Shown: piece by piece, positions 34,828 through 43,724 of the stretch
Layout: every line of letters starts with the position of its first letter
How positions within the stretch are numbered: position 1 is the first letter of the stretch
From: Chloroflexota bacterium
GTDB lineage: Bacteria > Chloroflexota > Dormibacteria > Dormibacterales > Dormibacteraceae
Length of the DNA: 64,000 nucleotides
Direction: 5' to 3'
Assembly (NCBI GenBank): GCA_005880915.1
Contig: VBIW01000046.1
Coordinates: forward strand, 1-64,000
Translations under genes and position numbers: made by a program
The notes under the pieces: generated by a model
The model's database searches: none
Seen by the model: only the letters and a program-made list of their open reading frames with translations
What the model was told of the DNA's origin: nothing

Positions 34828-35648
34828 GTGGCAACTGCCTCCTTTTCCTCTTCCTCGGCCTCGAGGGTCTTGCCCGTGAGGTGCATGAAGACGTCCTCGA
34901 GCGTGTCGCCCTCGAACTGCCGACAGAGCTCGTCCGGTGTTCCATCGGCCAGCACGCGGCCCCCGTCCATCATCAGGACGCGATCACACAGCGCGGCCGC
35001 CTCGTCCATATCGTGTGTGCAGAGCAGGACCGTGATCTCGCGACCGGCGCGCAGCGTCTCGAGCACGGTCTGAACTTCCTTCTTGGAACGCGGGTCGAGA
35101 CCGGTCGTGGGCTCGTCCATCAGCAGCAGCGAAGGGGCCGTCAGGAAGCTGCGCGCGATGGCGACCTTCTGCTGCTGGCCTCGGGACAGCTGCTTCATCG
35201 GCTGGTCGATGACGTCGATAGGGAGGCCGAGGCTTTCGAGGACGTCGACCACGCGCCTGCGCGTGCCCTTGGCGCCGCTGCCGTACAGGCGCGCGGCGTA
35301 GAGCATGTTCTCCCAGGGGCTCAGCTCCTTGAAGAAGGCGGCCTCGACCGAGACACGGTTGACGTGCCGGCGGACCTGGAGCGGCTGGGAGACCACGTCC
35401 CAGCCGAACACCAGCGCCGCGCCGGCGTCCGGGGTCAGCAGCGTGCCCAGGATCCGGATCAGTGTCGATTTGCCGCTGCCGTTGGGGCCGAGGATGCCCG
35501 TGATGCCGCCCGCCTCGACGGTCAGATCGAGCTCATGGAGCGCGACCTTGTCTTTGACCTCACGCCGCCACCAGGGCGCGCCGACTTCGCGTTCGCGCCG
35601 CTGGAACGCTTTCCTGACGCCTTTGATCTCAATTGCTGGGCTCGTCAT
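34824..35648 (-). CDS. ABC exporter ATPase (DrrA-like)
   Basis: A 274-aa ATPase. Walker A is GPNGSGKST, the signature is LSRGQQQKVAIARS, Walker B is LLLMDEPTTGLD, and the H-loop is CTHDMDEA. The best start is ATG 35648 with GGAG 5 bases upstream. It is preceded by an intrinsic terminator and a mini-ORF, which suggests attenuation control. Confidence 0.9.
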   Translation of the reverse strand: MTSPAIEIKGVRKAFQRREREVGAPWWRREVKDKVALHELDLTVEAGGITGILGPNGSGKSTLIRILGTLLTPDAGAALVFGWDVVSQPLQVRRHVNRVSVEAAFFKELSPWENMLYAARLYGSGAKGTRRRVVDVLESLGLPIDVIDQPMKQLSRGQQQKVAIARSFLTAPSLLLMDEPTTGLDPRSKKEVQTVLETLRAGREITVLLCTHDMDEAAALCDRVLMMDGGRVLADGTPDELCRQFEGDTLEDVFMHLTGKTLEAEEEEKEAVAT

Positions 35649-35703
35649 CACATCTCCACGAATTTCTGGTCTGCTCGCCCCCATCCGCCGGCTTTGCCGG
35701 CGA

Positions 35704-35724
35704 CCTCCCCGGCGAGCGGGAAGG
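35704..35724. repeat. Dispersed imperfect palindrome, copy 1
   Basis: A 21-base element (CCTCCCCGG then CGAGCGGGAAGG) repeated exactly at 57673-57693. The two ends can pair as a 7-bp stem. Both copies lie in gaps on the 5' side of minus-strand genes. It is related in character to the CCCTCTCCCC palindrome at 32062. Confidence 0.6.
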
Positions 35725-35726
35725 TG

Positions 35727-35772
35727 AAAAAAGAAAAGGACCGTGGCGGTGCCCAACGACCGCACGGTCCTT
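35727..35772 (-). terminator. Intrinsic terminator in the ABC exporter leader
   Basis: On the minus strand AAGGACCGTG (35772-35763) pairs perfectly with CACGGTCCTT (35745-35736); an inner 4-bp stem extends it, and a U-rich tail (TTTTCTTTTTT) follows. It lies between the mini-ORF and the ATPase gene, the position of an attenuator. Confidence 0.85.
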
Positions 35773-35814
35773 GTTTGAGGTTCTGGCTTCTAGCTGTCTG
35801 TTATCGGACCAGAC

Positions 35815-35880
35815 TCAATAGTGTGCGGCTGGGCGCGCTTCACCCTTGACGGTGAAGCGGGTCTTTTCGGTGTCGCCCAT
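35815..35880 (-). CDS. Putative 21-aa leader peptide of the ABC exporter operon
   Basis: ATG 35880 is preceded by AGGAG with a 7-base gap and encodes MGDTEKTRFTVKGEARPAAH plus Tyr, then TGA. A perfect 9-bp hairpin (35836-35859, CGCTTCACC with GGTGAAGCG) lies within it. The terminator begins 42 bases after the stop. A ribosome stalled on this peptide could change the folding of the leader. Confidence 0.6.
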   Translation of the reverse strand: MGDTEKTRFTVKGEARPAAHY

Positions 35881-35897
35881 TAACACACTCCTATGGA

Positions 35898-35955
35898 CAC
35901 ACCCGGATGGGTGTGGAGACTGACCTAGACTAATCGCCAATAAACCCCAAGTCAA
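35898..35955 (-). promoter_or_regulatory. Promoter and first leader hairpin of the ABC exporter
   Basis: TTGACT (35955-35950), 17-base spacer, TAGTCT (35932-35927, overlapping the oligopeptidase stop). The transcript should start near 35920. CACACCC/GGGTGTG (35898-35915) forms a perfect 7-bp hairpin near its 5' end, just before the leader-peptide ribosome site. Confidence 0.55.
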
Positions 35956-37996
35956 GGCTTAGCTGCCTCAGCACGAACGACGTGACGAAGGCCTCCTCGC
36001 GCCACGAGTCATAGCGCCCCGAAGGACCCATGTGTCCTGAGCCCATCTGCGTCTGAAGCAGGATCGCGCCCGCTCCACGGTTCATCGCGCGGAGCTTGGC
36101 CACCCACTTCGCGGGCTCCCAGTACGACACCCGCGGGTCGTTGAGTCCCGCCATCACGAGCAGCGCCGGGTAATCGGCGTTGCGAACGTTGTCGTAGGGC
36201 GAGTAGCTCTTGATGTAGTGGTAGTAATCGGGCTGCCGCGGATCGCCCCACTCGTCGTACTCGTTAACAGTCAGCGGAAGCTTGTCGTCGAGCATGGTTG
36301 TAAGGGCGTCGACGAACGGCACCTGCGCCACCGCGCAGCCAAAGAGGTCGGGCCTCTGGTTCAGCACCGCGCCGATCAAGAGACCGCCCGCGCTGCGGCC
36401 GCGGATCGCGAGACGGTCGGGCACCGTGTAGCCCTGCGCGACGAGGTGCTGTGCGCATGCGATGAAATCGTCGAAAGTGTTGCGCTTGTGGAGCAGCCGC
36501 CCGTTTTCGTACCACTCCCTCCCCATCTCGCCTCCACCCCGCACGTGCGCGATCGCGAAGATGAAACCGCGGTCCAGCAGGCTTAGGCGGTTGGAATCGA
36601 ACATGGGATCACTCGACTGCTCGTACGCGCCGTAGCCGTAGAGCAGCAGAGGAGAATCCTTCCGATGCAAGTCCCGGCGATAGACCAGCGAGATCGGAAC
36701 CTCGACTCCGTCTTGTGACCTCGCCCACACACGTTCCGTGTCGTAGTCCTTGCGGTCATAGCCTCCCCGCACCGGCTGCTCCTTGACGATCGTCCGCTCA
36801 CGGGTGTCCATGTCGTAGTCGACCGCGGACCACGGTGCGTTGAGCGACGTGTAAAAGAAGCGCATGACGCGGCTCTCGTAGTCGGGGCTCGAGCCGGGGA
36901 AAGCCGTATATGCGGCGTCCGGCTGGTCCAGCACGTGCAGGTCGCCCGTCAATGAATGGAGCACCTCGAGTCGCTGCAGCCCGTCCGACCGCTGGCCCAA
37001 TACGACGTGACCGCGGTGGACGTCGATGAAGTTGAGCCGTACGCCGGGGCGCTCGGGCACGAGCTCCGTCCAGGATGACCGGCCGGGACTCGAGACGGGC
37101 GCGGCCATCAACCTGAAGTTGGTCGCGCCGTCGTTGGTCAGGATCAGGAAACGGTCTTCCTGGTGGTCGACCGAATACTCGATGTCCGTCCGGCGCGGCT
37201 CGATCATGACGAGCTCTCCTTCCGGCGCATCAGCGCTCAGGAAGAGGCATTCGCTCGTCACCTGGCTGGAGCTCGTGATGAATATGTAGCGCTCGCTCTT
37301 CGAGGACTCGACGCTCAGCTCGAAGCGCTCGTCGTCCTCCTGCAGAACGAGCACGTCCTCCTTCGCCGCGGTGCCGAGACGGTGCCGCAAGATCTGGTAG
37401 GGACGCATCGCCGCGTCGGGCCGCGCATAGAAGAAGGTCCTGCTGTCCGCCGACCATGCCGCGCCGTAATAGACGCCGGGCAGCACATCATCGAGATCGC
37501 GGCCGGACGCCAGGTCGCGGAACCGGAGCTCGTGCAGCTCCGAGCCGTCGGTGTCGACGGCGTATGCAAGCAGGTTCTCGTCGGGGCTTCGCTCGACGTA
37601 GCCGAGCTCGAAATACTCATGCCCTTTTGCGAGCTCGTTGGCGTCGAGGATGATCTCCTCGGGAGCCTCCATCGAATCGCGTCTGCGGCAGTAGATCTCG
37701 TAGTCCAGGCCTTCGACTGTCCGGGTGTAGCTCCACCAGCCCTTGTAGAAGGTGGGCGCCGAGTAGTCGGTTTCCTGGACCCGGCCGACGATCTCGCGGT
37801 ACAACCTGTCCCGGAGCTCGGCGGTGTCTGCCATGACCGCGTCGGCATACGCGTTTTCGGCTTCCAGGTAGGCGATCACCTCGGGATTTTCTTTGTCCCG
37901 AAGCCAGTAGTAGGTGTCGACGCGACGGTCGCCGACCGCCTCCAGGACTTGTGGGCGCTGGGGGGCAACCGGAGGCCGGGCCGGGGTGACCTTCAC
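35930..37996 (-). CDS. ptrB: Oligopeptidase B (prolyl oligopeptidase family)
   Basis: A 688-aa serine peptidase of family S9A. An N-terminal beta-propeller (~residues 70-400) is followed by the catalytic alpha/beta-hydrolase domain. The nucleophile lies in GRSAGGLLIG; the conserved AHVRGGGEMGREWYENG precedes it, the His is in GSGHMGPSGRYD. Oligopeptidase B cleaves after basic residues in short peptides. No signal peptide is seen, so it should be cytoplasmic. Confidence 0.92.
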   Translation of the reverse strand: MKVTPARPPVAPQRPQVLEAVGDRRVDTYYWLRDKENPEVIAYLEAENAYADAVMADTAELRDRLYREIVGRVQETDYSAPTFYKGWWSYTRTVEGLDYEIYCRRRDSMEAPEEIILDANELAKGHEYFELGYVERSPDENLLAYAVDTDGSELHELRFRDLASGRDLDDVLPGVYYGAAWSADSRTFFYARPDAAMRPYQILRHRLGTAAKEDVLVLQEDDERFELSVESSKSERYIFITSSSQVTSECLFLSADAPEGELVMIEPRRTDIEYSVDHQEDRFLILTNDGATNFRLMAAPVSSPGRSSWTELVPERPGVRLNFIDVHRGHVVLGQRSDGLQRLEVLHSLTGDLHVLDQPDAAYTAFPGSSPDYESRVMRFFYTSLNAPWSAVDYDMDTRERTIVKEQPVRGGYDRKDYDTERVWARSQDGVEVPISLVYRRDLHRKDSPLLLYGYGAYEQSSDPMFDSNRLSLLDRGFIFAIAHVRGGGEMGREWYENGRLLHKRNTFDDFIACAQHLVAQGYTVPDRLAIRGRSAGGLLIGAVLNQRPDLFGCAVAQVPFVDALTTMLDDKLPLTVNEYDEWGDPRQPDYYHYIKSYSPYDNVRNADYPALLVMAGLNDPRVSYWEPAKWVAKLRAMNRGAGAILLQTQMGSGHMGPSGRYDSWREEAFVTSFVLRQLSLDLGFIGD

Positions 37997-38016
37997 CCAC
38001 CCAACTCTAGGGTGAG

Positions 38017-38397
38017 CTAGCGGGACCTCGCGAGCTTGAACGCCTTGCGCACCATCTGTTTAACCGCCGGCCGCTCAGCGTCGGCGGGCGAGCGCAGCGT
38101 GATGGATCTCATCGCCTTGCCGCCCCCTTCGAGCAGGCCGCTGCCGTCGTCCAGCTCGACGCCCCGGTAGAAGTAGAGCGTCGAGTGGTTCGTGAAGGTC
38201 CCGATTCCGACCACGTCCTCATCGCCGGCCTTGTAGCGGACGAGCTTCCACATCATGCTCCGCGAGCGCGGGGGCGCCATTGCATAGGCCACCTCTTCAG
38301 CACCTGGCGCGACCTCCGTGACCACCTTGATCGCCGCCTGGACGTTGGCGCGGACGGCAGGCGCCACCTGTCTCAGCTGCTCCGTGAGCTTGGTCAT
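38017..38397 (-). CDS. DUF1801 family protein
   Basis: A 126-aa protein with the DUF1801 (YdhG-like) pattern: an N-terminal helix, then AYAMAPPRSRSMMWKLVRYKAGD, GIGTFTNHSTLYF, a Gly-rich turn (GSGLLEGGGKAMRSITL) and a basic C-terminal helix. The role of the family is not known. Same strand as the flanking genes but probably its own unit. Confidence 0.75.
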   Translation of the reverse strand: MTKLTEQLRQVAPAVRANVQAAIKVVTEVAPGAEEVAYAMAPPRSRSMMWKLVRYKAGDEDVVGIGTFTNHSTLYFYRGVELDDGSGLLEGGGKAMRSITLRSPADAERPAVKQMVRKAFKLARSR

Positions 38398-38514
38398 GAT
38401 CGTCAGTTAAGACCATGCCGCGGGCCGATTCTCATCGGTCGCCTGCCATTGGCGCTCGACGTGGCGGAATTTCACACCGTTGGGGTCAACGGCGCGTAAT
38501 CGGGGTCGGCTGAG

Positions 38515-39237
38515 TCAGTTTGGCTGAAGAGCCTTGATCAGCTGGCCTGACCTGCCGATGACCCAGCCAAGCCACGCCGCCCAGACCAGCGCCAGGACTG
38601 CTCCCAACGCGACCAGACCTGACCCGAGCTCGCTCGAAAAAAAGACGCCTAGATCGAACAGCACGAGGTTGGCCAGGCCCAACCAGTAGAGGACAGCGAG
38701 CGCGATGCTGAGCCAACCCAACCCTCGCGGAAGCGATGGCTGGCGCAGGACGAGGCGTCCTGTGAGGTACGTGCCTAGGCTCGCGAAGATGAGATATCCG
38801 CGCTCCAGCCAGTTGATGACGCCCGACCAGATGCCCGAAGAGGTCCCAAGCACATTCAGGTCCGGCGCGTTCAGGCCGGTGCTGTCGCGCACCACAGCCT
38901 GCGCCGAGCCGACCTGGGCCAGCATCCACAGCATGCCCACGATGCCCGCCGCCAGAAACCACGTGTACAGGAGCTCGGTGCGGACGCCACGTCCGAAAAA
39001 TTCCCGCAAAACGACTGCGATCGCGATCAGGCAAACGAAGGCGGCCATGAACAGCAGGAAAGAGACATAGAGCTCCGGCCAGACCTGCCGAATGTAGGCG
39101 TAATGCTTGGCCAGGTCGGGATCCGTGGGCGGAATGCCGACGCTCACGACGGTGACGAGCACCCCCGCAGCGATCGCGAGGGCGCCATAGGACCAGGTCA
39201 CAAACCGTCCAGTGCGGGCCCACGCAGAGTCGGTCAT
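38515..39237 (-). CDS. Membrane protein, DUF4386-like
   Basis: A 240-aa integral membrane protein with about six transmembrane helices. The layout and segments such as LLYTWFLAAGIVGMLW and LTGRLVLRQPSLPRGLGWLS resemble DUF4386-type proteins; the assignment is loose. Its ATG 39237 overlaps the ABC permease stop (ATGA), so it belongs to the PadR-controlled operon. Confidence 0.65.
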   Translation of the reverse strand: MTDSAWARTGRFVTWSYGALAIAAGVLVTVVSVGIPPTDPDLAKHYAYIRQVWPELYVSFLLFMAAFVCLIAIAVVLREFFGRGVRTELLYTWFLAAGIVGMLWMLAQVGSAQAVVRDSTGLNAPDLNVLGTSSGIWSGVINWLERGYLIFASLGTYLTGRLVLRQPSLPRGLGWLSIALAVLYWLGLANLVLFDLGVFFSSELGSGLVALGAVLALVWAAWLGWVIGRSGQLIKALQPN

Positions 39238-41555
39238 TCCGCGTGCAGAACCTCGACCACATTGGTGCGCGCTGCCCACCGGCCCGGTATCAAGGCCGCC
39301 GCTATTGCTACGACGACCCCGAGGAGCGGTATCAGAACGAGCTCAAGCGCGCTGAATACCCGGTATGCGGCAGGCGGTGTGTCGTTGCCGGCCGAGCTGC
39401 TGATCACGTCGTTCAGAATGTGATGCAGTACCAGGCCGGCAGGCATGGCCACCAAACCACCGACCAACGCGAGGAGCGCGGCCGACGCGCTCACCATGAC
39501 CATCACCTGTCGAGGACTCATGCCCAGAGCCTTCAGCGTTGCCGTATCGCGGATGCGCTCTCGTGTGTTCAGAAGCAAGGTGTTGAACACTCCGCCGACG
39601 CCGATGAGCGCAAGCACCCCCGCGAGGATCAGCAGCACCAGGTCGATGATCTTGACCGGGGCGATGGTGGACGTATCGCTCGCGTGCACGTCGATAAGAT
39701 CCGGCTCTGCGGCTGCGACGCGCCGCACGTAAGTGGAGACGTCGGAACCGCTCGTAAGCGTCACGTCGTAGACGAAGGGTTCGACCGCCGGGGTCACCAA
39801 TCCCATCGTCGCAATGTCCATGAAGAGCGAATGACCCAGGTTGTTAATGTCGTAGGTCTCGCCGACCAGGCGGAGCTGCAGGGGCTGCCCATTGGCTGTA
39901 CCCGTGAAGGTGTCACCGATCTTCAGGTGCGCGTCGTGCATCAAGGCCGCCGGGGCTACCACCTCACCTGGCGCTGAGTACCAGCGGCCGGCGACGACCA
40001 TGTAGCCCAACCGCGACGAGTCGCCGCGGAACAAGTGCGTGTTCACGGGGTCGCCAACACCCGGGACGATTACGTTCTGGCCGCCAAATGCGACCACACG
40101 TGCCGTTTCCGGCTGGGCGTTCAACAATCGCATCACGTCGGAATCGGGGTATGCGCTGCTGCGAGTGACCATCACCTGGTAGTTGCCGGCGCCGGTCTCA
40201 CTGTTGTTTATGAGCTCGAAGCTTCGCGGCAACCCTACCGCGACCACGACCGTTGCAACCCCCAGCAGGACTGTGACCAGCGTCAGGATGGCTCGAAGCG
40301 GCCGGGCGAACGCATCGCCGATGCCCAGGACGACTGGCCGTGGAAGCCGGACACGTGCCGCAGCGCGCCGGAGCGTGCGCCCACCGGCGCCGCGAGGTCC
40401 GGACGCCTTCGTGATAGCGACTATCGGCTTGAGCAGCCCGGCCCGCATGGCGGGCACTGTGGCGGCGACCGCCACGACCAGAAGTCCACCGGCAAGGATG
40501 AGAAAGTCCAGCCCGATCGAGAACGTGGGCGTATACGCGAGCCCAAGCGCATGAGAGCTGTTCGCCAGCAGCGGTTGGCTGGCGAGCGTCCCCGCGACCA
40601 CGCCGACCAGGCATGCAGCCAGCGCAGGGATGACGATCTGGAGGGCGAAGACTTCGACCACCTGGTATGGCGTGAACCCGACTGCCCTCATGATCCCGAT
40701 CTCGCGATAGGCCGAGATCACGATTCCGGTCACCAGCGTGGCGACGATCGCGACCGTCGCCGCGAGAGCAAAGACGCTGAACGCAACCAACACGCCGGTG
40801 AGGATCTGGTTGGTGATGTTGAAGATGCTTCGAATCAGGATGTAGTTCAAAGATCCGGAGACGCTTCCCGGTGGGAGGCTCGCTTTCAAGCGGTCGAGAG
40901 AGGCCCGTAGCTGGCTGCTCGTCGGGTCGCTGCTGAAGCGGTAGTCCATCAACAAGAAGGACGAGTCTGCGGTCGCAAGGGCTGGCACCGCAGCAGGCAG
41001 CATCCACGCGCGTTGGCTGCTCAGATCGGCGCTCCCCTCATCGATATCGACAGCCTCGCCGACCACGGTGAGCGTCGGGGTGTGCGCGACGCTGGTGACC
41101 TTGATGCGGTCCCCCACGGAGATCTTGTTCAGCTCGGAGAAAGACCTGGTCAGCACGATCTCGTCGTTGGCAAGTGGCCACCGACCCGACGTAACGCTGA
41201 GGACTTCGACCGCTCCGCCGGGGTTGTCACGACCAACCGCGTCGACGTAGAACTTTCGGTCGCCAAACCGGAACTGAATGTTGCTCGCAGGGTACGGACC
41301 GCCTGAAGCCGCAGCGCCGATGAGCGCCGGCGTATTGCCAAGCAGGTGCCGGTCGGTGGTCGGGTTGAACGCCACCTGCAGATGTGCGCCCCTCTGCTTT
41401 TCGAAAGCGATCTGGTACGGGTCACGCGTCTGCGACATGAGCGTCATCGCCGTGGTTCCCGCAGCCATGGCAAAGAGAACGGTCAGGAAGATCACGGCGG
41501 CTTGAAGCCGCCGGCGGCGCAGGTCCGCCACGGCCTTGACGACGACGGCCTTCAT
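39234..41555 (-). CDS. FtsX/MacB-type ABC permease
   Basis: A 773-aa permease with the FtsX-domain layout: one N-terminal helix, a large extracytoplasmic part, three helices near 250-360, a second periplasmic part and three C-terminal helices (GVGGVFNTLLLNTRERIRDTATLKALGMSPRQVM). Duplicated FtsX domains are typical of lipid or peptide exporters in Gram-positive-type bacteria. Overlaps the ATPase gene (ATGA). Confidence 0.87.
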   Translation of the reverse strand: MKAVVVKAVADLRRRRLQAAVIFLTVLFAMAAGTTAMTLMSQTRDPYQIAFEKQRGAHLQVAFNPTTDRHLLGNTPALIGAAASGGPYPASNIQFRFGDRKFYVDAVGRDNPGGAVEVLSVTSGRWPLANDEIVLTRSFSELNKISVGDRIKVTSVAHTPTLTVVGEAVDIDEGSADLSSQRAWMLPAAVPALATADSSFLLMDYRFSSDPTSSQLRASLDRLKASLPPGSVSGSLNYILIRSIFNITNQILTGVLVAFSVFALAATVAIVATLVTGIVISAYREIGIMRAVGFTPYQVVEVFALQIVIPALAACLVGVVAGTLASQPLLANSSHALGLAYTPTFSIGLDFLILAGGLLVVAVAATVPAMRAGLLKPIVAITKASGPRGAGGRTLRRAAARVRLPRPVVLGIGDAFARPLRAILTLVTVLLGVATVVVAVGLPRSFELINNSETGAGNYQVMVTRSSAYPDSDVMRLLNAQPETARVVAFGGQNVIVPGVGDPVNTHLFRGDSSRLGYMVVAGRWYSAPGEVVAPAALMHDAHLKIGDTFTGTANGQPLQLRLVGETYDINNLGHSLFMDIATMGLVTPAVEPFVYDVTLTSGSDVSTYVRRVAAAEPDLIDVHASDTSTIAPVKIIDLVLLILAGVLALIGVGGVFNTLLLNTRERIRDTATLKALGMSPRQVMVMVSASAALLALVGGLVAMPAGLVLHHILNDVISSSAGNDTPPAAYRVFSALELVLIPLLGVVVAIAAALIPGRWAARTNVVEVLHAE

Positions 41556-42283
41556 CGGGACGCCTCCTCGCCATGCACCCGGATCACCTCCGAAGGCGCG
41601 CGCTCCGGGCTCTCGAGATGTGCGTCGTCGACGATCTTTCCGTCCATCACGCTGATCACCCGCGCCGCGTGTCGCGTCGCCAGCTTGGCGTCGTGAGTGA
41701 CGAGCAGGATCGTCTGGCCCTCGCGATGCAGCCCGCCAAGGAGCTCCATCACCTGCTCGCCACTGTGTGTGTCCAGCGCGCCAGTGGGCTCATCGGCGAG
41801 CAGCAGCGTCGGGTTGTTGATAAGGGCGCGTGCGACCGCGACACGCTGCTGCTGGCCCCCGCTGAGCCGGGCCGGATAGCGGTCTGCGACCTCCTCGATG
41901 CCGAGCGTCGCCAGCAGCTCGCGTCCGCGCTCGGTCGACGCATTGCCTTTGAGCTGAGCCGGGATGAGGACGTTCTCGAGGGCGGTCAGGTTGGGGAGCA
42001 GGTAGAAGAACTGGAAGACGAAGCCGATCTGGTCGCGCCGGAACCTGGCCAGGCCCGCCTCACCCAACTTTCCCAGGTCAGTCCCGCTGACGGACACGCT
42101 GCCCGACGTCGGACGGTCCAGACCCGCGACGAGGTTGAGCATCGTGGACTTGCCGCTTCCTGAAGGGCCCATGATCGCGGTGAACTCGCCCTTTTCGACG
42201 GTGACCGATACGCCGTTGAGGGCGCCGGTGATCCCGCCCTGGTAGACCTTCGTTACGTCGGCGAGCCGCACTAGCTCGGTCAT
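41552..42283 (-). CDS. ABC ATPase, MacB/LolD type
   Basis: A 243-aa ATPase. Walker [11 protein letters not shown]-loop with [17 protein letters not shown], signature [15 protein letters not shown], Walker [13 protein letters not shown] and H-loop VTHDAKLA. The start is ATG 42283, sharing bases with the padR stop (ATGA). Confidence 0.93.
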   Translation of the reverse strand: MTELVRLADVTKVYQGGITGALNGVSVTVEKGEFTAIMGPSGSGKSTMLNLVAGLDRPTSGSVSVSGTDLGKLGEAGLARFRRDQIGFVFQFFYLLPNLTALENVLIPAQLKGNASTERGRELLATLGIEEVADRYPARLSGGQQQRVAVARALINNPTLLLADEPTGALDTHSGEQVMELLGGLHREGQTILLVTHDAKLATRHAARVISVMDGKIVDDAHLESPERAPSEVIRVHGEEASR

Positions 42284-42813
42284 TCCGTTGCTACGCCCTC
42301 CTCCCCGAAACGCTCTGAAGAAAGTTCGTCCATCCATTTGAGGTCTGCCTCCGTGTGAAGTAATGCGCCGCGCACGAGCCGCGCCAGGTCGATGCGGCCG
42401 TCACGACGCGCCTGTTCTTCCAGCCGGTTGAGGTCCCGAAGGCGCTGCAGGTAGGCGCGCTTCTGGCGCGCGAGAAGTCCGTGCAGATTGCCGTTCGCGA
42501 TCCGGGTCGCGAGAAGGAGCTTCACGTAGATCTCCTCGTGGAGCTGCTGAGGTCCGGAGTCAGGCTCGCCGAGCCACTGCTCGAGCGCCTTCTGGCCGTC
42601 GGGCGAGAGCTCGTACTGCAACTTCCCGCGGCCGCCTCGCGGGCCGACTGGCCGGACGAGCCCATCGCGCTCGAGGCGCTGGAGGGTGGTGTAGATCTGC
42701 CCGATATTGACTTCCCAGGTCCCCCCCAGCATCGCTTCAAAGCGGTTCTTCACCTCATATCCGTGGAGCGGCTCCCCCTTCAGGAGTCCCAGCACGCCGT
42801 ACTTAAGCGACAA
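42280..42813 (-). CDS. PadR family transcriptional regulator
   Basis: A 177-aa PadR-type regulator: winged helix at the N-terminus (SLKYGVLGLLKGEPLHGYEV, then GQIYTTLQRLERDGLV) and a C-terminal helical dimerisation domain. It is the first gene of an operon with the ABC ATPase, permease and DUF4386 protein and probably controls it. TTG start, which puts SLKYGVLG at its usual place. Confidence 0.92.
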   Translation of the reverse strand: MSLKYGVLGLLKGEPLHGYEVKNRFEAMLGGTWEVNIGQIYTTLQRLERDGLVRPVGPRGGRGKLQYELSPDGQKALEQWLGEPDSGPQQLHEEIYVKLLLATRIANGNLHGLLARQKRAYLQRLRDLNRLEEQARRDGRIDLARLVRGALLHTEADLKWMDELSSERFGEEGVATE

Positions 42814-42826
42814 TCTCTCGTCTAAC

Positions 42827-42875
42827 CATACTCAGTATGTATGCCGAGTATGCATCGCCCTCATACGCTTGTCAA
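42827..42875 (-). promoter_or_regulatory. padR promoter and operator
   Basis: On the minus strand TTGACA (42875-42870), 17-base spacer and CATACT (42852-42847). The predicted start of transcription falls at ~42840, directly on a perfect inverted repeat CATACT-C-AGTATG (42827-42839). The arrangement fits autorepression by PadR. Confidence 0.7.
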
Positions 42876-42931
42876 GGCTCCTGATCGATGATTTCTGTCG
42901 AGTCGCGAAGTCAGGTCTGCAGGAGGGGCGA

Positions 42932-43723
42932 ATGAACACCTTGAGATCGAAGGACGGAACCACCATCGCGTTCGACAAGCAGGGCGGCGGCCCGCCCCTG
43001 ATCGTGGTCGACGGGGCGATGAGCACGCGCTCCGGAGGGTCGAAGCCTGAGCTCGCCCGGCTTCTCGCCGAGCACCTGACGGTCTACACCTATGACCGTC
43101 GCGGCCGCGGTGACAGTGCAGACACCCAGCCCTATGCGGTCGAGCGAGAGATCGAAGACATCGACGCCCTGATCCACGAGGCGGGTGGATCGGCTTTCTT
43201 GTACGGCCACTCGTCCGGTGGGTGCCTGGCCATGGACGCAGCCGTGGCCCTTGGTGACAAGCGGATCCCGAAGCTGGCGATGTATGAGGCTCCGTACAAC
43301 GACGACCCAGCGGCTCAGGAGATCTATCGGGAGTACATCCACAACCTCACCGACGCCCTCGGATCCAATCGCCGAGGCGACGCTGTTGCCCTGTTCATGG
43401 CACTCGTCGGAACGCCCGCCGAGCAGATCCAGGGAATGAGGCACGCCCCGTTCTGGGCCGGGATGGAGGCGATCGCCCCAACCCTGGCCTACGACCACAC
43501 GGGGATCATGGGCAAGGACGGCACGATTCCCAGGGATCTGGCGGCCCGAGTCCGCGTGCCGACGCTGCTGATCGTCGGCGGCAGCGGGGCACCGTTCATG
43601 CTCGAGACGGCAAAGACCTTGAGCAAGGTCATTCGAGGCGCTGAGCTGCGCACGCTCGGTGGACAGACCCACAACGTTGAGCCGGACGCGATCGCCCCGG
43701 TTTTGGTCGAGTTCTTCGCCTAG
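42932..43723 (+). CDS. Alpha/beta hydrolase
   Basis: A 263-aa alpha/beta-hydrolase. Nucleophile elbow GHSSGG, oxyanion region GGGPPLIVVDGA, YDRRGRGDS after strand 4, and the likely catalytic His in GGQTHNVEP. ATG 42932 is preceded by AGGAGG with a good gap. Divergent from padR; the substrate is unknown. Confidence 0.88.
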   Translation: MNTLRSKDGTTIAFDKQGGGPPLIVVDGAMSTRSGGSKPELARLLAEHLTVYTYDRRGRGDSADTQPYAVEREIEDIDALIHEAGGSAFLYGHSSGGCLAMDAAVALGDKRIPKLAMYEAPYNDDPAAQEIYREYIHNLTDALGSNRRGDAVALFMALVGTPAEQIQGMRHAPFWAGMEAIAPTLAYDHTGIMGKDGTIPRDLAARVRVPTLLIVGGSGAPFMLETAKTLSKVIRGAELRTLGGQTHNVEPDAIAPVLVEFFA

Positions 43724-43724
43724 G

